From positions 62,001 to 126,000 of the forward strand of contig CP030885.1 of assembly GCA_006969625.1 (NCBI GenBank): a stretch of 64,000 bases of DNA, given 5' to 3'. Position numbers and translations under genes: made by a program. The notes under the pieces are model-generated. The model was not told where the DNA came from. It ran no database searches and was given only the letters and a program-made list of their open reading frames with translations. Position 1 is the stretch's first letter. Every line of letters starts with the position of its first letter. Shown piece after piece: positions 1-7,498 of the stretch. This DNA comes from Rhodospirillaceae bacterium. Its GTDB lineage: Bacteria > Pseudomonadota > Alphaproteobacteria > Kiloniellales > DSM-21159.

Positions 1-209
1 CGATCTACTGGATCACCCTGGCCTTCCGCTTCGCGCCGGCGGCGGTGGTGGCGCCCTTCGACTACTCGGCGCTGCTCTGGTCGACCCTGCTCGGCTGGCT
101 GATCTGGCGCGAGCTGCCGGACGGCGCGACCTGGGCCGGTGCCGCCGTCCTCGTCGCCAGCGGCCTCTACGTGCTGCATCGCGAGACCCGCCGGCGGGCG
201 GCGGGATGA
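1..209 (+). CDS. DMT-superfamily (EamA) transporter, C-terminal fragment
   Basis: Only the last 68 codons are inside the window. The peptide carries the two final membrane helices of an EamA-type drug/metabolite transporter, with the family-typical run APAAVVAPFDYSALLW followed by LLGWLIWRELPD and a last hydrophobic stretch before a basic tail (HRETRRRAAG). Such proteins are ten-helix inner-membrane carriers of small metabolites; the substrate cannot be read from this end. Its TGA overlaps the ATG of the next gene (ATGA), which suggests cotranscription. The 5' part lies outside the window. Confidence 0.8.
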   Translation, partial: IYWITLAFRFAPAAVVAPFDYSALLWSTLLGWLIWRELPDGATWAGAAVLVASGLYVLHRETRRRAAG

Positions 210-1423
210 GCCGGCCCTCGCCTGCGGACCTGCCGCTGCCTATTTCCGAGCGCATGTCCGACACGCCCGGCTTCGGCATCTACATCCACTGGCCCTTCTG
301 CCGGGCCAAGTGCCCCTACTGCGACTTCAACAGCCACGTGCGCGAAGGCATCGACCAGGCGCGCTGGCGCGCCGCCCTGCGCCGCGAGCTGGCCCATTAC
401 GCCAGCGAAACGACGCAGCCCGATGCCGAGCCGCGGACCGTCACCTCGGTCTTCTTCGGTGGCGGCACGCCCTCGCTGATGGAGCCGGAGACCACGGCCG
501 CGCTGATCGAAGACGTGAAAACCCACTGGCCGACAGACGCAAGTCTCGAAATCACGCTGGAGGCCAACCCCACCTCGGTCGAGGCCGACCGCTTCGCCGC
601 CTATGCCGCCGCCGGGGTCAACCGCGTCTCCCTGGGCGTGCAGGCGCTGGACGACGCCGCGCTCGCCTTCCTCGGCCGCCAGCACGACACCGCCGAGGCG
701 CTTGCCGCCGTGGATCTGGCCCGCCGGCACTTCCCGCGCGTCTCCTTCGACCTGATCTACGCCCGCCCCGGCCAAACGCCCGAGGCCTGGTCGGCCGAGC
801 TGCGCCGGGCGCTGGCCGAGGGCTGCGACCACCTCTCGCTCTACCAGCTCACCATCGAGGAGAACACGGTGTTCCACGCCCGGGCGCGGCGCGGCGAGCT
901 GCCGCTGGCCGACCCGGAGGTGGCCGCCGGGCTGTTCGAGGCGACGCAGGAGACCCTGGCCGCCGCCGGCCTGCCCGCCTACGAAATCTCCAACCATGCC
1001 CGGCCCGGCGAGGAATCCCGGCACAACCTGACCTACTGGCGGGCCGGCGATTACCTCGGGATCGGCCCCGGCGCGCACGGGCGCCTGACCCTCGACGGCA
1101 CCAAATACGCCAGCCGCCAGCATCGCGCCCCCGAGATCTGGCTGCAGACCGTCGAGCAGGCCGGCCACGCCACCCGCGCCCGCACGGCCGTCGGCCCGAG
1201 CGAGCGCCTGGAAGAACTGCTGCTGATGGGCCTGCGCCTGACCCAGGGCATCCCCCGCGCCGCTTTCTTTCGGGAGTGCGCGGCCGCGCCCGAGGAGCTG
1301 CTGGACATGGGCCGCGTCCGGGCCCTGGCCGCCGAAGGTTTTCTGGAGCTCGATGAGGCGGGCCTGCGCGCCACCGCCGAGGGCCGCCAGCGCCTGGATT
1401 CGCTGCTGGGCTACCTGCTGTAG
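206..1423 (+). CDS. hemW: HemW-type radical SAM heme chaperone
   Basis: This is a 405-residue radical SAM protein of the HemN/HemW family. The cluster motif CRAKCPYC (Cys32, Cys36, Cys39) is followed by FFGGGTPS, and the C-terminal part shows the HemN_C-like helical region. HemW is annotated historically as oxygen-independent coproporphyrinogen III oxidase, but short family members without the extra HemN N-terminal segment act as heme chaperones. The start at 206 overlaps the upstream stop by four bases; a second in-frame ATG at 254 (MSDTPGFGIYIHW) matches the usual family start more closely and may be the real one. Confidence 0.9.
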   Translation: MSRPSPADLPLPISERMSDTPGFGIYIHWPFCRAKCPYCDFNSHVREGIDQARWRAALRRELAHYASETTQPDAEPRTVTSVFFGGGTPSLMEPETTAALIEDVKTHWPTDASLEITLEANPTSVEADRFAAYAAAGVNRVSLGVQALDDAALAFLGRQHDTAEALAAVDLARRHFPRVSFDLIYARPGQTPEAWSAELRRALAEGCDHLSLYQLTIEENTVFHARARRGELPLADPEVAAGLFEATQETLAAAGLPAYEISNHARPGEESRHNLTYWRAGDYLGIGPGAHGRLTLDGTKYASRQHRAPEIWLQTVEQAGHATRARTAVGPSERLEELLLMGLRLTQGIPRAAFFRECAAAPEELLDMGRVRALAAEGFLELDEAGLRATAEGRQRLDSLLGYLL

Positions 1424-1452
1424 CCGACAGTTCGCACCACCAGCTCGCCCGG

Positions 1453-1537
1453 CTTCATGCTGAGCCCGTCGAAGCACGAAGGCGGGCTGGCCCCGGGCGC
1501 GACAAACCTTCGTCCTTCGACAGGCTCAGGATGAAGG
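1453..1537. repeat. Dispersed inverted-repeat pair, copy 1
   Basis: Two arms face each other in the gap after hemW: CTTCATGCTGAGCCCGTCGA at 1453-1472 and, inverted, CCTTCGACAGGCTCAGGATG at 1514-1533. The same core recurs at 46423-46486 and, with an added internal hairpin, at 62236-62370 and 62833-62964. The pair could fold into a long hairpin at the RNA level. It behaves like a REP-type intergenic element; no coding is seen in the 188-base gap. Confidence 0.6.
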
Positions 1538-1611
1538 TTTGTCGGTGAAACGTATCCCTTGCTCCCGTCGCGCCTCGCGACGTTCGGGCAGGAGCCCGCG
1601 GTTGCGAAAAG

Positions 1612-2148
1612 CTACACGTCCACCGGATAGGGGGCGCAGCGGCAGACGGCCAGGTGGCGGCGCAGCTCCTTGGCCAGGGCCAGGCGCTCGTCGGGGCTCA
1701 GGAAGTCGCCGATGCTCAGCGACCTGCCGTGGCTGCGCAGCGTCAGGCGCGAGGCCGGCTCCGGCGGGTCGTCCATGCGGACCTGCAGCCAGTAGGGCTG
1801 GAAGGACCAGCGCTTCTCCGCGCCCCGGAGATCGACCCGGCGCACGGTCAGGGCCTCGCGGGTCAGCACCAGCTCCTCGAACATGCGCGCGCGGCGGTAG
1901 TTCAGGCGGAAGGCGCCGTAGATCAGCGCCACGTCCAGCCCCATGAAGCCGACCACCGGCCAGGCGCCCATCAGGAAGAAGGCCAGGCCCGCCGTGAAGC
2001 TGACCGCGCAGACCCCGGCCATCAGCAGCGCGAAGCCGCGCGGGCTGAGCGAGCGGTGCGGCGTCAGCCGCGCGTCGAACAGCGGCGGCGCCGGGGCGGA
2101 CGGAACGGCCGCGGGCGCGGCGGCGGGCAGGGCGGTGTCACGCGACAT
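1612..2148 (-). CDS. DUF2244 domain membrane protein
   Basis: The 178-residue product has an Ala/Pro-rich start, then LFDARLTPHRSLSPRGF and two adjacent membrane helices (roughly residues 38-75), followed by a soluble part with RRARMFEELVLT and a C-terminal segment rich in charged residues. This is the arrangement of DUF2244 proteins, which are widespread in alphaproteobacteria, often near nth as here. The function of the family is not known. The gene faces hemW tail to tail; the ATG at 2148 is the only reasonable start. Confidence 0.75.
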   Translation of the reverse strand: MSRDTALPAAAPAAVPSAPAPPLFDARLTPHRSLSPRGFALLMAGVCAVSFTAGLAFFLMGAWPVVGFMGLDVALIYGAFRLNYRRARMFEELVLTREALTVRRVDLRGAEKRWSFQPYWLQVRMDDPPEPASRLTLRSHGRSLSIGDFLSPDERLALAKELRRHLAVCRCAPYPVDV

Positions 2149-2224
2149 GCGCAGAGTCTAGGCGGGGCGAGGCGCGCGCGCCAGCGCTCGAAGGGTCGCA
2201 GGGGCCTCTTGAGCGCGCGACGCC

Positions 2225-2247
2225 AGATTGGCATATTCTGCCAATCT
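2225..2247. promoter_or_regulatory. Probable ParD operator (9-bp inverted repeat)
   Basis: The bases AGATTGGCA (2225-2233) and TGCCAATCT (2239-2247) form a perfect inverted repeat around TATTC, immediately before the parD ribosome-binding site. ParD antitoxins and ParDE complexes commonly bind such palindromes to repress their own operon, so this is inferred to be the autoregulatory operator, perhaps overlapping the promoter. Confidence 0.6.
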
Positions 2248-2261
2248 TCTGGAGGTTGTCG

Positions 2262-2546
2262 ATGCCCACCCGCAACGTCGTCCTGTCCGACCCGCAAGAG
2301 GCGCTGATCCTGGATCTCGTCGAGGCCGGCCGCTACCAGAACGCCAGCGAGGTGATCCGCGCCGGCCTGCGGTTGCTGGAGGAGCACGAGGCCGCCTTGG
2401 CCGATGTGCGCGCGGGCCTGCGCGAAGGCCTGCGCCAGGCCGTCGCGGGCCAGACCGAGGCGGGCGAAGCGGCGGTCGCGCGCGCCTTCGACGCCGCGAA
2501 GGCCGCCCGCACGTCGGCCCGGAAGCGCGCTGGCCGGAAAGGGTGA
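2262..2546 (+). CDS. parD: ParD-family type II antitoxin
   Basis: A 94-residue protein beginning MPTRNVVLSDPQEALILDLV, the ribbon-helix-helix fold of ParD/CopG antitoxins, with the characteristic GRYQNASEVIRAGLRLLEEHE helix pair and a long charged, Ala-rich C-terminal tail that in the family wraps around ParE. The ATG at 2262 is chosen because GGAGG at 2251-2255 sits six bases upstream; an in-frame TTG at 2256 is too close to that site. The stop TGA overlaps the GTG start of the parE reading frame. A palindromic operator precedes the gene. Because the toxin partner is interrupted, the antitoxin may now be free-standing. Confidence 0.85.
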   Translation: MPTRNVVLSDPQEALILDLVEAGRYQNASEVIRAGLRLLEEHEAALADVRAGLREGLRQAVAGQTEAGEAAVARAFDAAKAARTSARKRAGRKG

Positions 2547-2887
2547 GCGGCTTTCGGCTGACGCCGCGCGCCGTCGCGTCGCTGACAGAGATCTTCGCCT
2601 GGACCCTGGAGCGCTTCGGCGAAGCCCAGGCCGAGGCCTAGCGCGACGCCCTGATCGCGCGCTGTCGCGCCCTGGCCGTCGGCAAGCCGCCGCACGGCCG
2701 CCCCTGTGCCGTTCTGCTCGGTGACGAGCCCGCCGCGGAAGGTCTGTGCTATGTCCGCGAAGGCGGGCACTTCCTGATCTTCCGGCGGGACGACGCGGGC
2801 CTGGTCGTCATCGACCTCGTGCACCAGCGCTGCGACCTTAAGGCACTGATCGCGCGGCTGGCGCCGCCGGACGATCTTCCGTCCTGA
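2543..2887 (+). pseudogene. parE: ParE-type toxin interrupted by an amber codon
   Basis: Reading from the GTG at 2543 gives a ParE/RelE-superfamily start (FRLTPRAVASLTEIFAWTLE) up to EAQAEA, then TAG at 2639-2641, and then continues in the same frame for 81 further codons to TGA at 2885: RDALIARCRALA ... GLCYVREGGHFLIFRR ... GLVVIDLVHQR. The total of 114 residues fits a full ParE toxin. Related toxins have Tyr before RDAL at this place, so one TAC/TAT to TAG change would explain the break. No frameshift is present and the downstream half keeps all family features, so the lesion looks recent, or is a sequencing error. ParE normally poisons DNA gyrase. Confidence 0.8.
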
Positions 2888-2970
2888 GGGGGTGCCTCGA
2901 CAGCTCGAGCCGACGGCGCCAGAGTGTCGGCGAGAGTCCCGCCCCCGATCCCGATCTGCCCGGATTCCCG

Positions 2971-3675
2971 ATGAAGAAAGCCGATGTCGTCGAATTCTTC
3001 GACCGCCTCGCCGCCGCGCTGCCGGAGCCCAAGGGCGAGCTGGAATATGTCAACCCCTACACCCTGCTGGTCGCCGTGGTGCTCTCGGCCCAGGCGACCG
3101 ACGTCGGGGTCAACAAGGCGACGCGCACCCTCTTCGCCGTGGCCGACACGCCGGAGAAGATGCTTGCGCTCGGCGAGGGCGGCGTGAAAGAGCACATCAA
3201 GACCATCGGACTGTTCAACGCGAAGGCCAAGAACGTCATTGCGCTCTCGCAACAGCTCATCGCCGAGCATGGCGGCATGGTGCCGCCCTCGCGCGAGGCG
3301 CTGGTCAAGCTGCCCGGTGTCGGGCGCAAGACGGCCAACGTGGTGCTCAACATCGCCTTCGGGCAGGAGACCATCGCCGTCGATACCCACATCTTCCGCG
3401 TCGGCAACCGCACCGGCCTGGCGCCCGGCAAGACCGTCGACGAGGTGGAGCGCAAGCTGGAGAAGGCGGTGCCGCAGAACCGGCGGCAACACGCGCACCA
3501 CTGGCTGATCCTGCACGGACGCTACGTCTGCAAGGCGCGCAAGCCGGACTGCCCGGCCTGCATCGTGCGCGACCTCTGCGCCTACAAGGCCAAGACCATC
3601 GCCGAGGGAGCCCCGCCGAAGACCAAGCCGGAAAGCAAGAAGGGGTCGGGCCGCAAGAAGACGGCGGCCGTTTAG
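2971..3675 (+). CDS. nth: Endonuclease III
   Basis: Base-excision-repair DNA glycosylase/AP lyase of 234 residues that removes oxidised pyrimidines. The helix-hairpin-helix LPGVGRKTANVV carries the catalytic Lys120, and the catalytic Asp138 lies in VDTHIFRV. The [4Fe-4S] loop is complete: Cys187, Cys194, Cys197 and Cys203 with C-x6-C-x2-C-x5-C spacing. The Lys-rich tail after residue 205 is an ordinary extension. The last four bases overlap the stop of the convergent L,D-transpeptidase gene, so neither has room for its own terminator. Confidence 0.95.
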   Translation: MKKADVVEFFDRLAAALPEPKGELEYVNPYTLLVAVVLSAQATDVGVNKATRTLFAVADTPEKMLALGEGGVKEHIKTIGLFNAKAKNVIALSQQLIAEHGGMVPPSREALVKLPGVGRKTANVVLNIAFGQETIAVDTHIFRVGNRTGLAPGKTVDEVERKLEKAVPQNRRQHAHHWLILHGRYVCKARKPDCPACIVRDLCAYKAKTIAEGAPPKTKPESKKGSGRKKTAAV

Positions 3676-4202
3676 GCCGGCGCCGGCGCCGCTCGCACCA
3701 CCACCCGGTCGCCGGCGCGCGCCGTGGCCAGCACCCGTTCGAGGTCCGGCCGCGCCAGCGCGACGCAGCCGGCGGTCGGGGAAAACCCGGGCTTGGCGCA
3801 GTGCAGGAAGATGGCCGAGCCGGCGAAGGGCACCGCGGGGTGCCGGTTGTGGCTCAGCACCACCAGCAGGTCGTAGAGCTCGTCGTCGCGCCAGAGCGCC
3901 TCGTGGCTGGCCGGATAGGGCCGCGCGACCAGGCGGTTGTAGGCCGGGTCGAGCGGCGCGTCGCACCAGCCGTCGTGCGGCGCCAGCGCGCGGCCCGGCA
4001 GGGCGCAGCCGACCGGCGGGGCGCCCCGGTCGGCGCGCCAGTAGAGCGCCTCCATCGCCCAGGCGCCCAGCGGCGTCGCCCCGTCGCCCTCGCGCTTGGC
4101 GAGCGCCGGCACGGTGCCGGCGCGCCCGATGGCGCAGCGGAACGCCGCGCCGCCCCAGCGCGCCTGCCGGTTTTCCGATCCCGCCTCGACGATCAGGTCC
4201 AT
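3672..4202 (-). CDS. L,D-transpeptidase (YkuD) family protein
   Basis: This 176-residue protein has the YkuD catalytic signature GSAIFLH (His134) followed by SPTAGCVAL with the nucleophile Cys146. Enzymes with this core cross-link peptidoglycan or attach proteins to it; this compact version with no clear signal peptide or LysM domain belongs to the short YafK/ErfK-like group and its exact role is open. It is convergent with nth, sharing four bases at the stops. ATG at 4202 is the only start upstream of the conserved domain. Confidence 0.85.
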   Translation of the reverse strand: MDLIVEAGSENRQARWGGAAFRCAIGRAGTVPALAKREGDGATPLGAWAMEALYWRADRGAPPVGCALPGRALAPHDGWCDAPLDPAYNRLVARPYPASHEALWRDDELYDLLVVLSHNRHPAVPFAGSAIFLHCAKPGFSPTAGCVALARPDLERVLATARAGDRVVVRAAPAPA

Positions 4203-4319
4203 CGCTCCCTGCTTAGCACAGCCCGTCCGCGCCGTGGCTCGACGCCGGCCGCTTCGCCAGCGGCAAGGGCCGCGGCGGCGACTTCTCGGACTTCGGAGGC
4301 TAAGTCAAGGCGCTGGAAT

Positions 4320-5492
4320 TCACGAGCCGGCCTGGCTCATCGCCTCGTATTTCTGCAGGGCGTGCATCATGCGCGCGGCGAAGTCGGCGTCGCTGACCGG
4401 CGGGGCGCCGAAGCCGGCGGCCGGCAGGCCGGATACGGCGGCGGCCGGCGGCATGCCGGGCGTGGCCGCCAGCGGGCTGGTGCGCTCCGGCGCCGGCGCC
4501 GGCGTGGCGGGCTGCGTCTGGGGGGCCGTCTGGGCGGCCGTCTGGGGCGGCGTCGGACGGCTCGGCTGCGGCGGCAGCGGGCTTTCGGCCGCCAGCGGGC
4601 GGTTCGGGGCGGTCTGCGGGCGCGGACCGGCGAAGTCGCGCGGGCTCACCGGCATGAAGCCGCTCGGCCGCTCGGCCTGGGCCGCGGCAAGATTGCCGAG
4701 TGCGGCGGTCTGGGCGCCCCGCGCCGGCGCTGGAGCCGTTGCGGCGCCGCGCCGCAGGTCGGCGGCGAAGGCGGCGAGCGCGTCGGCGCCGGTCAGCATC
4801 GGGCCCTCCGCCACATCCGTTCCGGCCGCCGGCGCCGGCGCGGCCATACGCGCCTGGGCCGCCGCCTCGGCCGTCGCTGCCGCGGTGGCGCCGGCCGGCG
4901 TGGGTGTCGCGCTCGGGGCGACGGTGGGGCCCGCCGCCGCCGTGGTCCCCGATGCCGCCGTGGTCCCCGATGCCGTCGTGGCCCCCGGTGCCGGCGCGTT
5001 CCAGACGATCACCTCGCCGGTCGCCAGTTGCGTCGTCTCGGGCGCCGCCCCCTGCTCGGTACCCGCCCCCTGCTCGTTCGCCGCACCGCCGGCCTCGGCG
5101 TCGGTCGCCGCGACCTGCCCCGGCCCGGCGGGGTCCGCCAGCTCTTCGCCGCTCACCGCCGCCAGCGCGGTCTCGGCCATGTCGCGTCCGGTGGCGTCCT
5201 CGAAGACCTGGTTGAAGGCGGCGCCGACCAGGCCGAAGACGCCGCCGTACAGCCCGCCGCCGATGATCCGCGCGGTGCCGCCGATCTGGTCGCCGGTCAG
5301 CTCGCGGTAGAGCGAGCCGACCACCGGCAGGTGATGCAGCGGGTTGAGGATGTCGAGCGCGTCGCCGAAGGAAAAGCCCTCGCCCTCGGCGCCGGCGCCG
5401 GTGGCGTAGCGGTCGCTGCCGGCGGCCTTCAGGTCCTCCTGCAGGTGGCCGACCCGCGGACGGACAAAGGGATCGAAGTCGGTGGCGCTCAT
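4320..5492 (-). CDS. Ala/Pro-rich protein of unknown function
   Basis: I do not recognise a named family. From the ATG at 5492 the product has 390 residues. The first ~110 look folded: FDPFVRPRVGHLQEDLKAAG, then FSFGDALDILNPLHHLPVVG and a Gly-rich hydrophobic stretch (ARIIGGGLYGGVFGLVGAAF) that could be a membrane or membrane-associated hairpin. The remaining ~280 residues are low-complexity Ala/Pro/Thr/Gln, ending in a conserved-looking tail FAARMMHALQKYEAMSQAGS. An in-frame upstream extension to 5600 exists, but the shorter start matches the onset of ordered sequence. It could be a cytoplasmic scaffold or envelope protein; no catalytic motif is visible. Confidence 0.65.
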   Translation of the reverse strand: MSATDFDPFVRPRVGHLQEDLKAAGSDRYATGAGAEGEGFSFGDALDILNPLHHLPVVGSLYRELTGDQIGGTARIIGGGLYGGVFGLVGAAFNQVFEDATGRDMAETALAAVSGEELADPAGPGQVAATDAEAGGAANEQGAGTEQGAAPETTQLATGEVIVWNAPAPGATTASGTTAASGTTAAAGPTVAPSATPTPAGATAAATAEAAAQARMAAPAPAAGTDVAEGPMLTGADALAAFAADLRRGAATAPAPARGAQTAALGNLAAAQAERPSGFMPVSPRDFAGPRPQTAPNRPLAAESPLPPQPSRPTPPQTAAQTAPQTQPATPAPAPERTSPLAATPGMPPAAAVSGLPAAGFGAPPVSDADFAARMMHALQKYEAMSQAGS

Positions 5493-5593
5493 GACGCCCG
5501 ATGGTAAGCAAGCCGCATGCCAGCTCGCCCATGCGGACGGGCCGGGCGATTCGGTGCCCTGGCCCGCCGCCTGCGCCCGGCAGATCCTGCCGC

Positions 5594-5677
5594 CCGGCAA
5601 GCCAAGACCGGCAAGCCAAGACCGGGAAGACGCGACCGGGAAGACGCGACCGGGAAGACGCGGCCGGGAAGACGCCG
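5594..5677. repeat. 14-bp tandem repeat, six units
   Basis: Six exact-length units run without gaps: two copies of CCGGCAAGCCAAGA (5594-5621), two of CCGGGAAGACGCGA (5622-5649), one CCGGGAAGACGCGG and one CCGGGAAGACGCCG (5650-5677). The array ends one base before the stop codon of the GFA-family gene. It is a minisatellite likely to vary in copy number between strains. Confidence 0.9.
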
Positions 5678-5678
5678 G

Positions 5679-6113
5679 CTAATCGTCGCGTGCGTCTTCG
5701 TAAGGCTGCGGCGGCGGGTCTTCGGGCCAGGTCTCGGCCTCCGGCGGCAGGATCACGCCCGGCAGCTTGCGCGAGACCCAGATGTGCCGCGCGCGGCTAA
5801 GGTCGGGCGGCGCGTCCAGGCTGCCGCCCTTGACGCTGACGACCGCCTCGTGCGCCGGATCGCCATGCCACAGGCGGCTGCCGCAGTCGGGGCAGAAGAA
5901 GCAGGTCATGCGCCCGCCGGCCGCCGTCGGCCGGGCGAAGACCTTCGGCGAGCCCCGGAGCAGCCGCAGGTCGGCGCTGCGCACGATCAGCGAGATGCCG
6001 AAGGCGGAGGCGGATTGGCTGCGGCATTCGCCGCAGTGGCAGCAGTAGAGGTCGAGCGGCGCGCCGGCGATTTCGTAGCGCACCCCGCCGCACTGGCAGC
6101 CGCCGGTCGCCAA
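5679..6113 (-). CDS. GFA-family zinc enzyme (glutathione-dependent formaldehyde-activating-like)
   Basis: A 144-residue CENP-V/GFA-fold protein. Zinc-binding cysteines appear in the expected order: GGCQCGGVRYEI near the start, LYCCHCGECR, and CFFCPDCGSRLW in the second half. Family members bind two zinc ions; the founding activity is glutathione-formaldehyde adduct formation, but most paralogues have no proven substrate. The start is taken as TTG at 6113 because no ATG or GTG lies upstream of the first Cys pair and the frame begins right after the ribA stop (6128), implying cotranscription with ribA. A second GFA paralogue occurs at 54562-55062. Confidence 0.8.
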   Translation of the reverse strand: MATGGCQCGGVRYEIAGAPLDLYCCHCGECRSQSASAFGISLIVRSADLRLLRGSPKVFARPTAAGGRMTCFFCPDCGSRLWHGDPAHEAVVSVKGGSLDAPPDLSRARHIWVSRKLPGVILPPEAETWPEDPPPQPYEDARDD

Positions 6114-6127
6114 GGTGCCGCCCTGCC

Positions 6128-7264
6128 CTACAACCAATGGCCGAACTTCTCGGCCTTGGTCGCCAGGTAGGCCTCGTTGTGGCCGTTCGCGGGAAAGCTG
6201 TGCGCCACCCGGTCGGTCACCGCGATGCCGCAGCGCGCGAGTTGCTCTACCTTCTCGGGGTTGTTGGTCAGCAGGCGCACCTGGCCGATGCCGAGCTGGC
6301 GCAGCATCTCGGCCGCCGGCAGGTAGACCCGCTCGTCGGCGTCGAAGCCGAGCGCCAGGTTGGCCTCGTGGGTGTCGGCGCCGCGGTCCTGCAGGGTGTA
6401 GGCGCGCAGCTTGTTGACCAGGCCGATGCCGCGCCCTTCCTGCGCCAGGTAGAGCAGCACGCCGGCGCCATGCGCCGAAATCGCCGCGATGGCACCGCGG
6501 AGCTGGTCGCCGCAGTCGCAGCGCAGGCTGCCCAGCAGGTCGCCGGTGAAGCACTCGGAATGCAGGCGGACCAGCACCGGCCCGCTGGTCTCCGGCCGGC
6601 CGATGACGATGGCCAGGTGCTCCAGGCCGCCGTCGGCGGGCCGGAAGGCGACGATGCGGCAGTCTTCGGCATCGGCCAGCGGCACGCGCGCCTCGGCCAC
6701 CTTGCCGAGCGAGCGCGCGGAGGCGGTGCGGTAGGCGGCGACCTCGCCGGCGGCCAGGCTCAGCAGAGCGCGCGCGCGCGCCCAGGCGAGCGGATCCTCC
6801 GGCGTCAGCGGCACCACCGCGGCGGCCGGCAGCAGGCGGGCCAGCTTGACCAGGTCGACGGCGGCGGCCTCCAGCGCTGCCGCCGCCCGGGTCGCCGGCT
6901 GCGGGCCGCTCACCGGCCGCGCGATCGCCGTAGGGTCGGCATAGGCGGCCAGCGTGCCGGCGCTCAGCGTCTCGGCCTCCAACCGTACCGGCCGGTCTCC
7001 CGCGGCCCCCGACAGGCCCAGCGCCTGGGCGCGCGGCCCGGTCAGGATCAGGCCGCGCCCGGCCGCCGCCTCGGGGCCGGCGTGGCGCAGGAAGCTGCGC
7101 AGCCGCTCTTCGCTCGCCGCCTCCGCCGCCAGCACCAGCAGGACGCCGTCGTCGCTGTCGTGCAGCACCACCGGCCAGCCGCGCCGCAGCTCCGAAAGGG
7201 CGCGGTCGACGTCTTCCAGGGTGCCGGGGGTGGGCGTGGGACGTTGGGCTGGCAGGTCGCTCAT
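6128..7264 (-). CDS. ribA: GTP cyclohydrolase II with N-terminal extension
   Basis: First enzyme of riboflavin synthesis, converting GTP to a diaminopyrimidine. The catalytic half (about residues 180-378) has the zinc motif HSECFTGDLLGSLRCDCG with Cys238, Cys249 and Cys251, the QEGRGIGL motif and a C-terminal NNPEKVEQL segment. The first ~180 residues are a divergent domain resembling a degenerate 3,4-dihydroxybutanone-phosphate-synthase-like fold without an evident active site; such long RibA proteins are usual in alphaproteobacteria. The start ATG at 7264 follows a 234-base divergent intergenic region. No FMN riboswitch was recognised upstream. Confidence 0.9.
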   Translation of the reverse strand: MSDLPAQRPTPTPGTLEDVDRALSELRRGWPVVLHDSDDGVLLVLAAEAASEERLRSFLRHAGPEAAAGRGLILTGPRAQALGLSGAAGDRPVRLEAETLSAGTLAAYADPTAIARPVSGPQPATRAAAALEAAAVDLVKLARLLPAAAVVPLTPEDPLAWARARALLSLAAGEVAAYRTASARSLGKVAEARVPLADAEDCRIVAFRPADGGLEHLAIVIGRPETSGPVLVRLHSECFTGDLLGSLRCDCGDQLRGAIAAISAHGAGVLLYLAQEGRGIGLVNKLRAYTLQDRGADTHEANLALGFDADERVYLPAAEMLRQLGIGQVRLLTNNPEKVEQLARCGIAVTDRVAHSFPANGHNEAYLATKAEKFGHWL

Positions 7265-7430
7265 CAGATCGGACGCGGGAGAGTGGCAACGAGGGGACGA
7301 GGGGCACTCCGGCTCTCGACACGACGCCGGCAATCGGCTCGGATGGTGCCGGACCACAAACATAGGCCGGGTGCCGGCCGCCGCAAAGCGCCTGCCGGAC
7401 TCGGGCTGCCGCATGGCAGGCCGGCGGTGC

Positions 7431-7466
7431 CGGAACGAAGGTCGGAACGAAGGTCGGAACGAAGGG
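7431..7466. repeat. 12-bp tandem repeat, three units
   Basis: CGGAACGAAGGT occurs at 7431 and 7443 and as CGGAACGAAGGG at 7455. The array lies in the divergent gap between ribA and the downstream hydrolase, 33 bases before the latter's start codon. Confidence 0.7.
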
Positions 7467-7498
7467 CGGGACGGACGCCAGGATGAACGGAGGAACGC

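Noticed and set aside
5679..7322. A single 547-residue GFA fusion protein reading through the ribA region
   Set aside because: The N-terminal part is a shadow frame of ribA; the GFA domain begins just after the ribA stop with its own TTG start.
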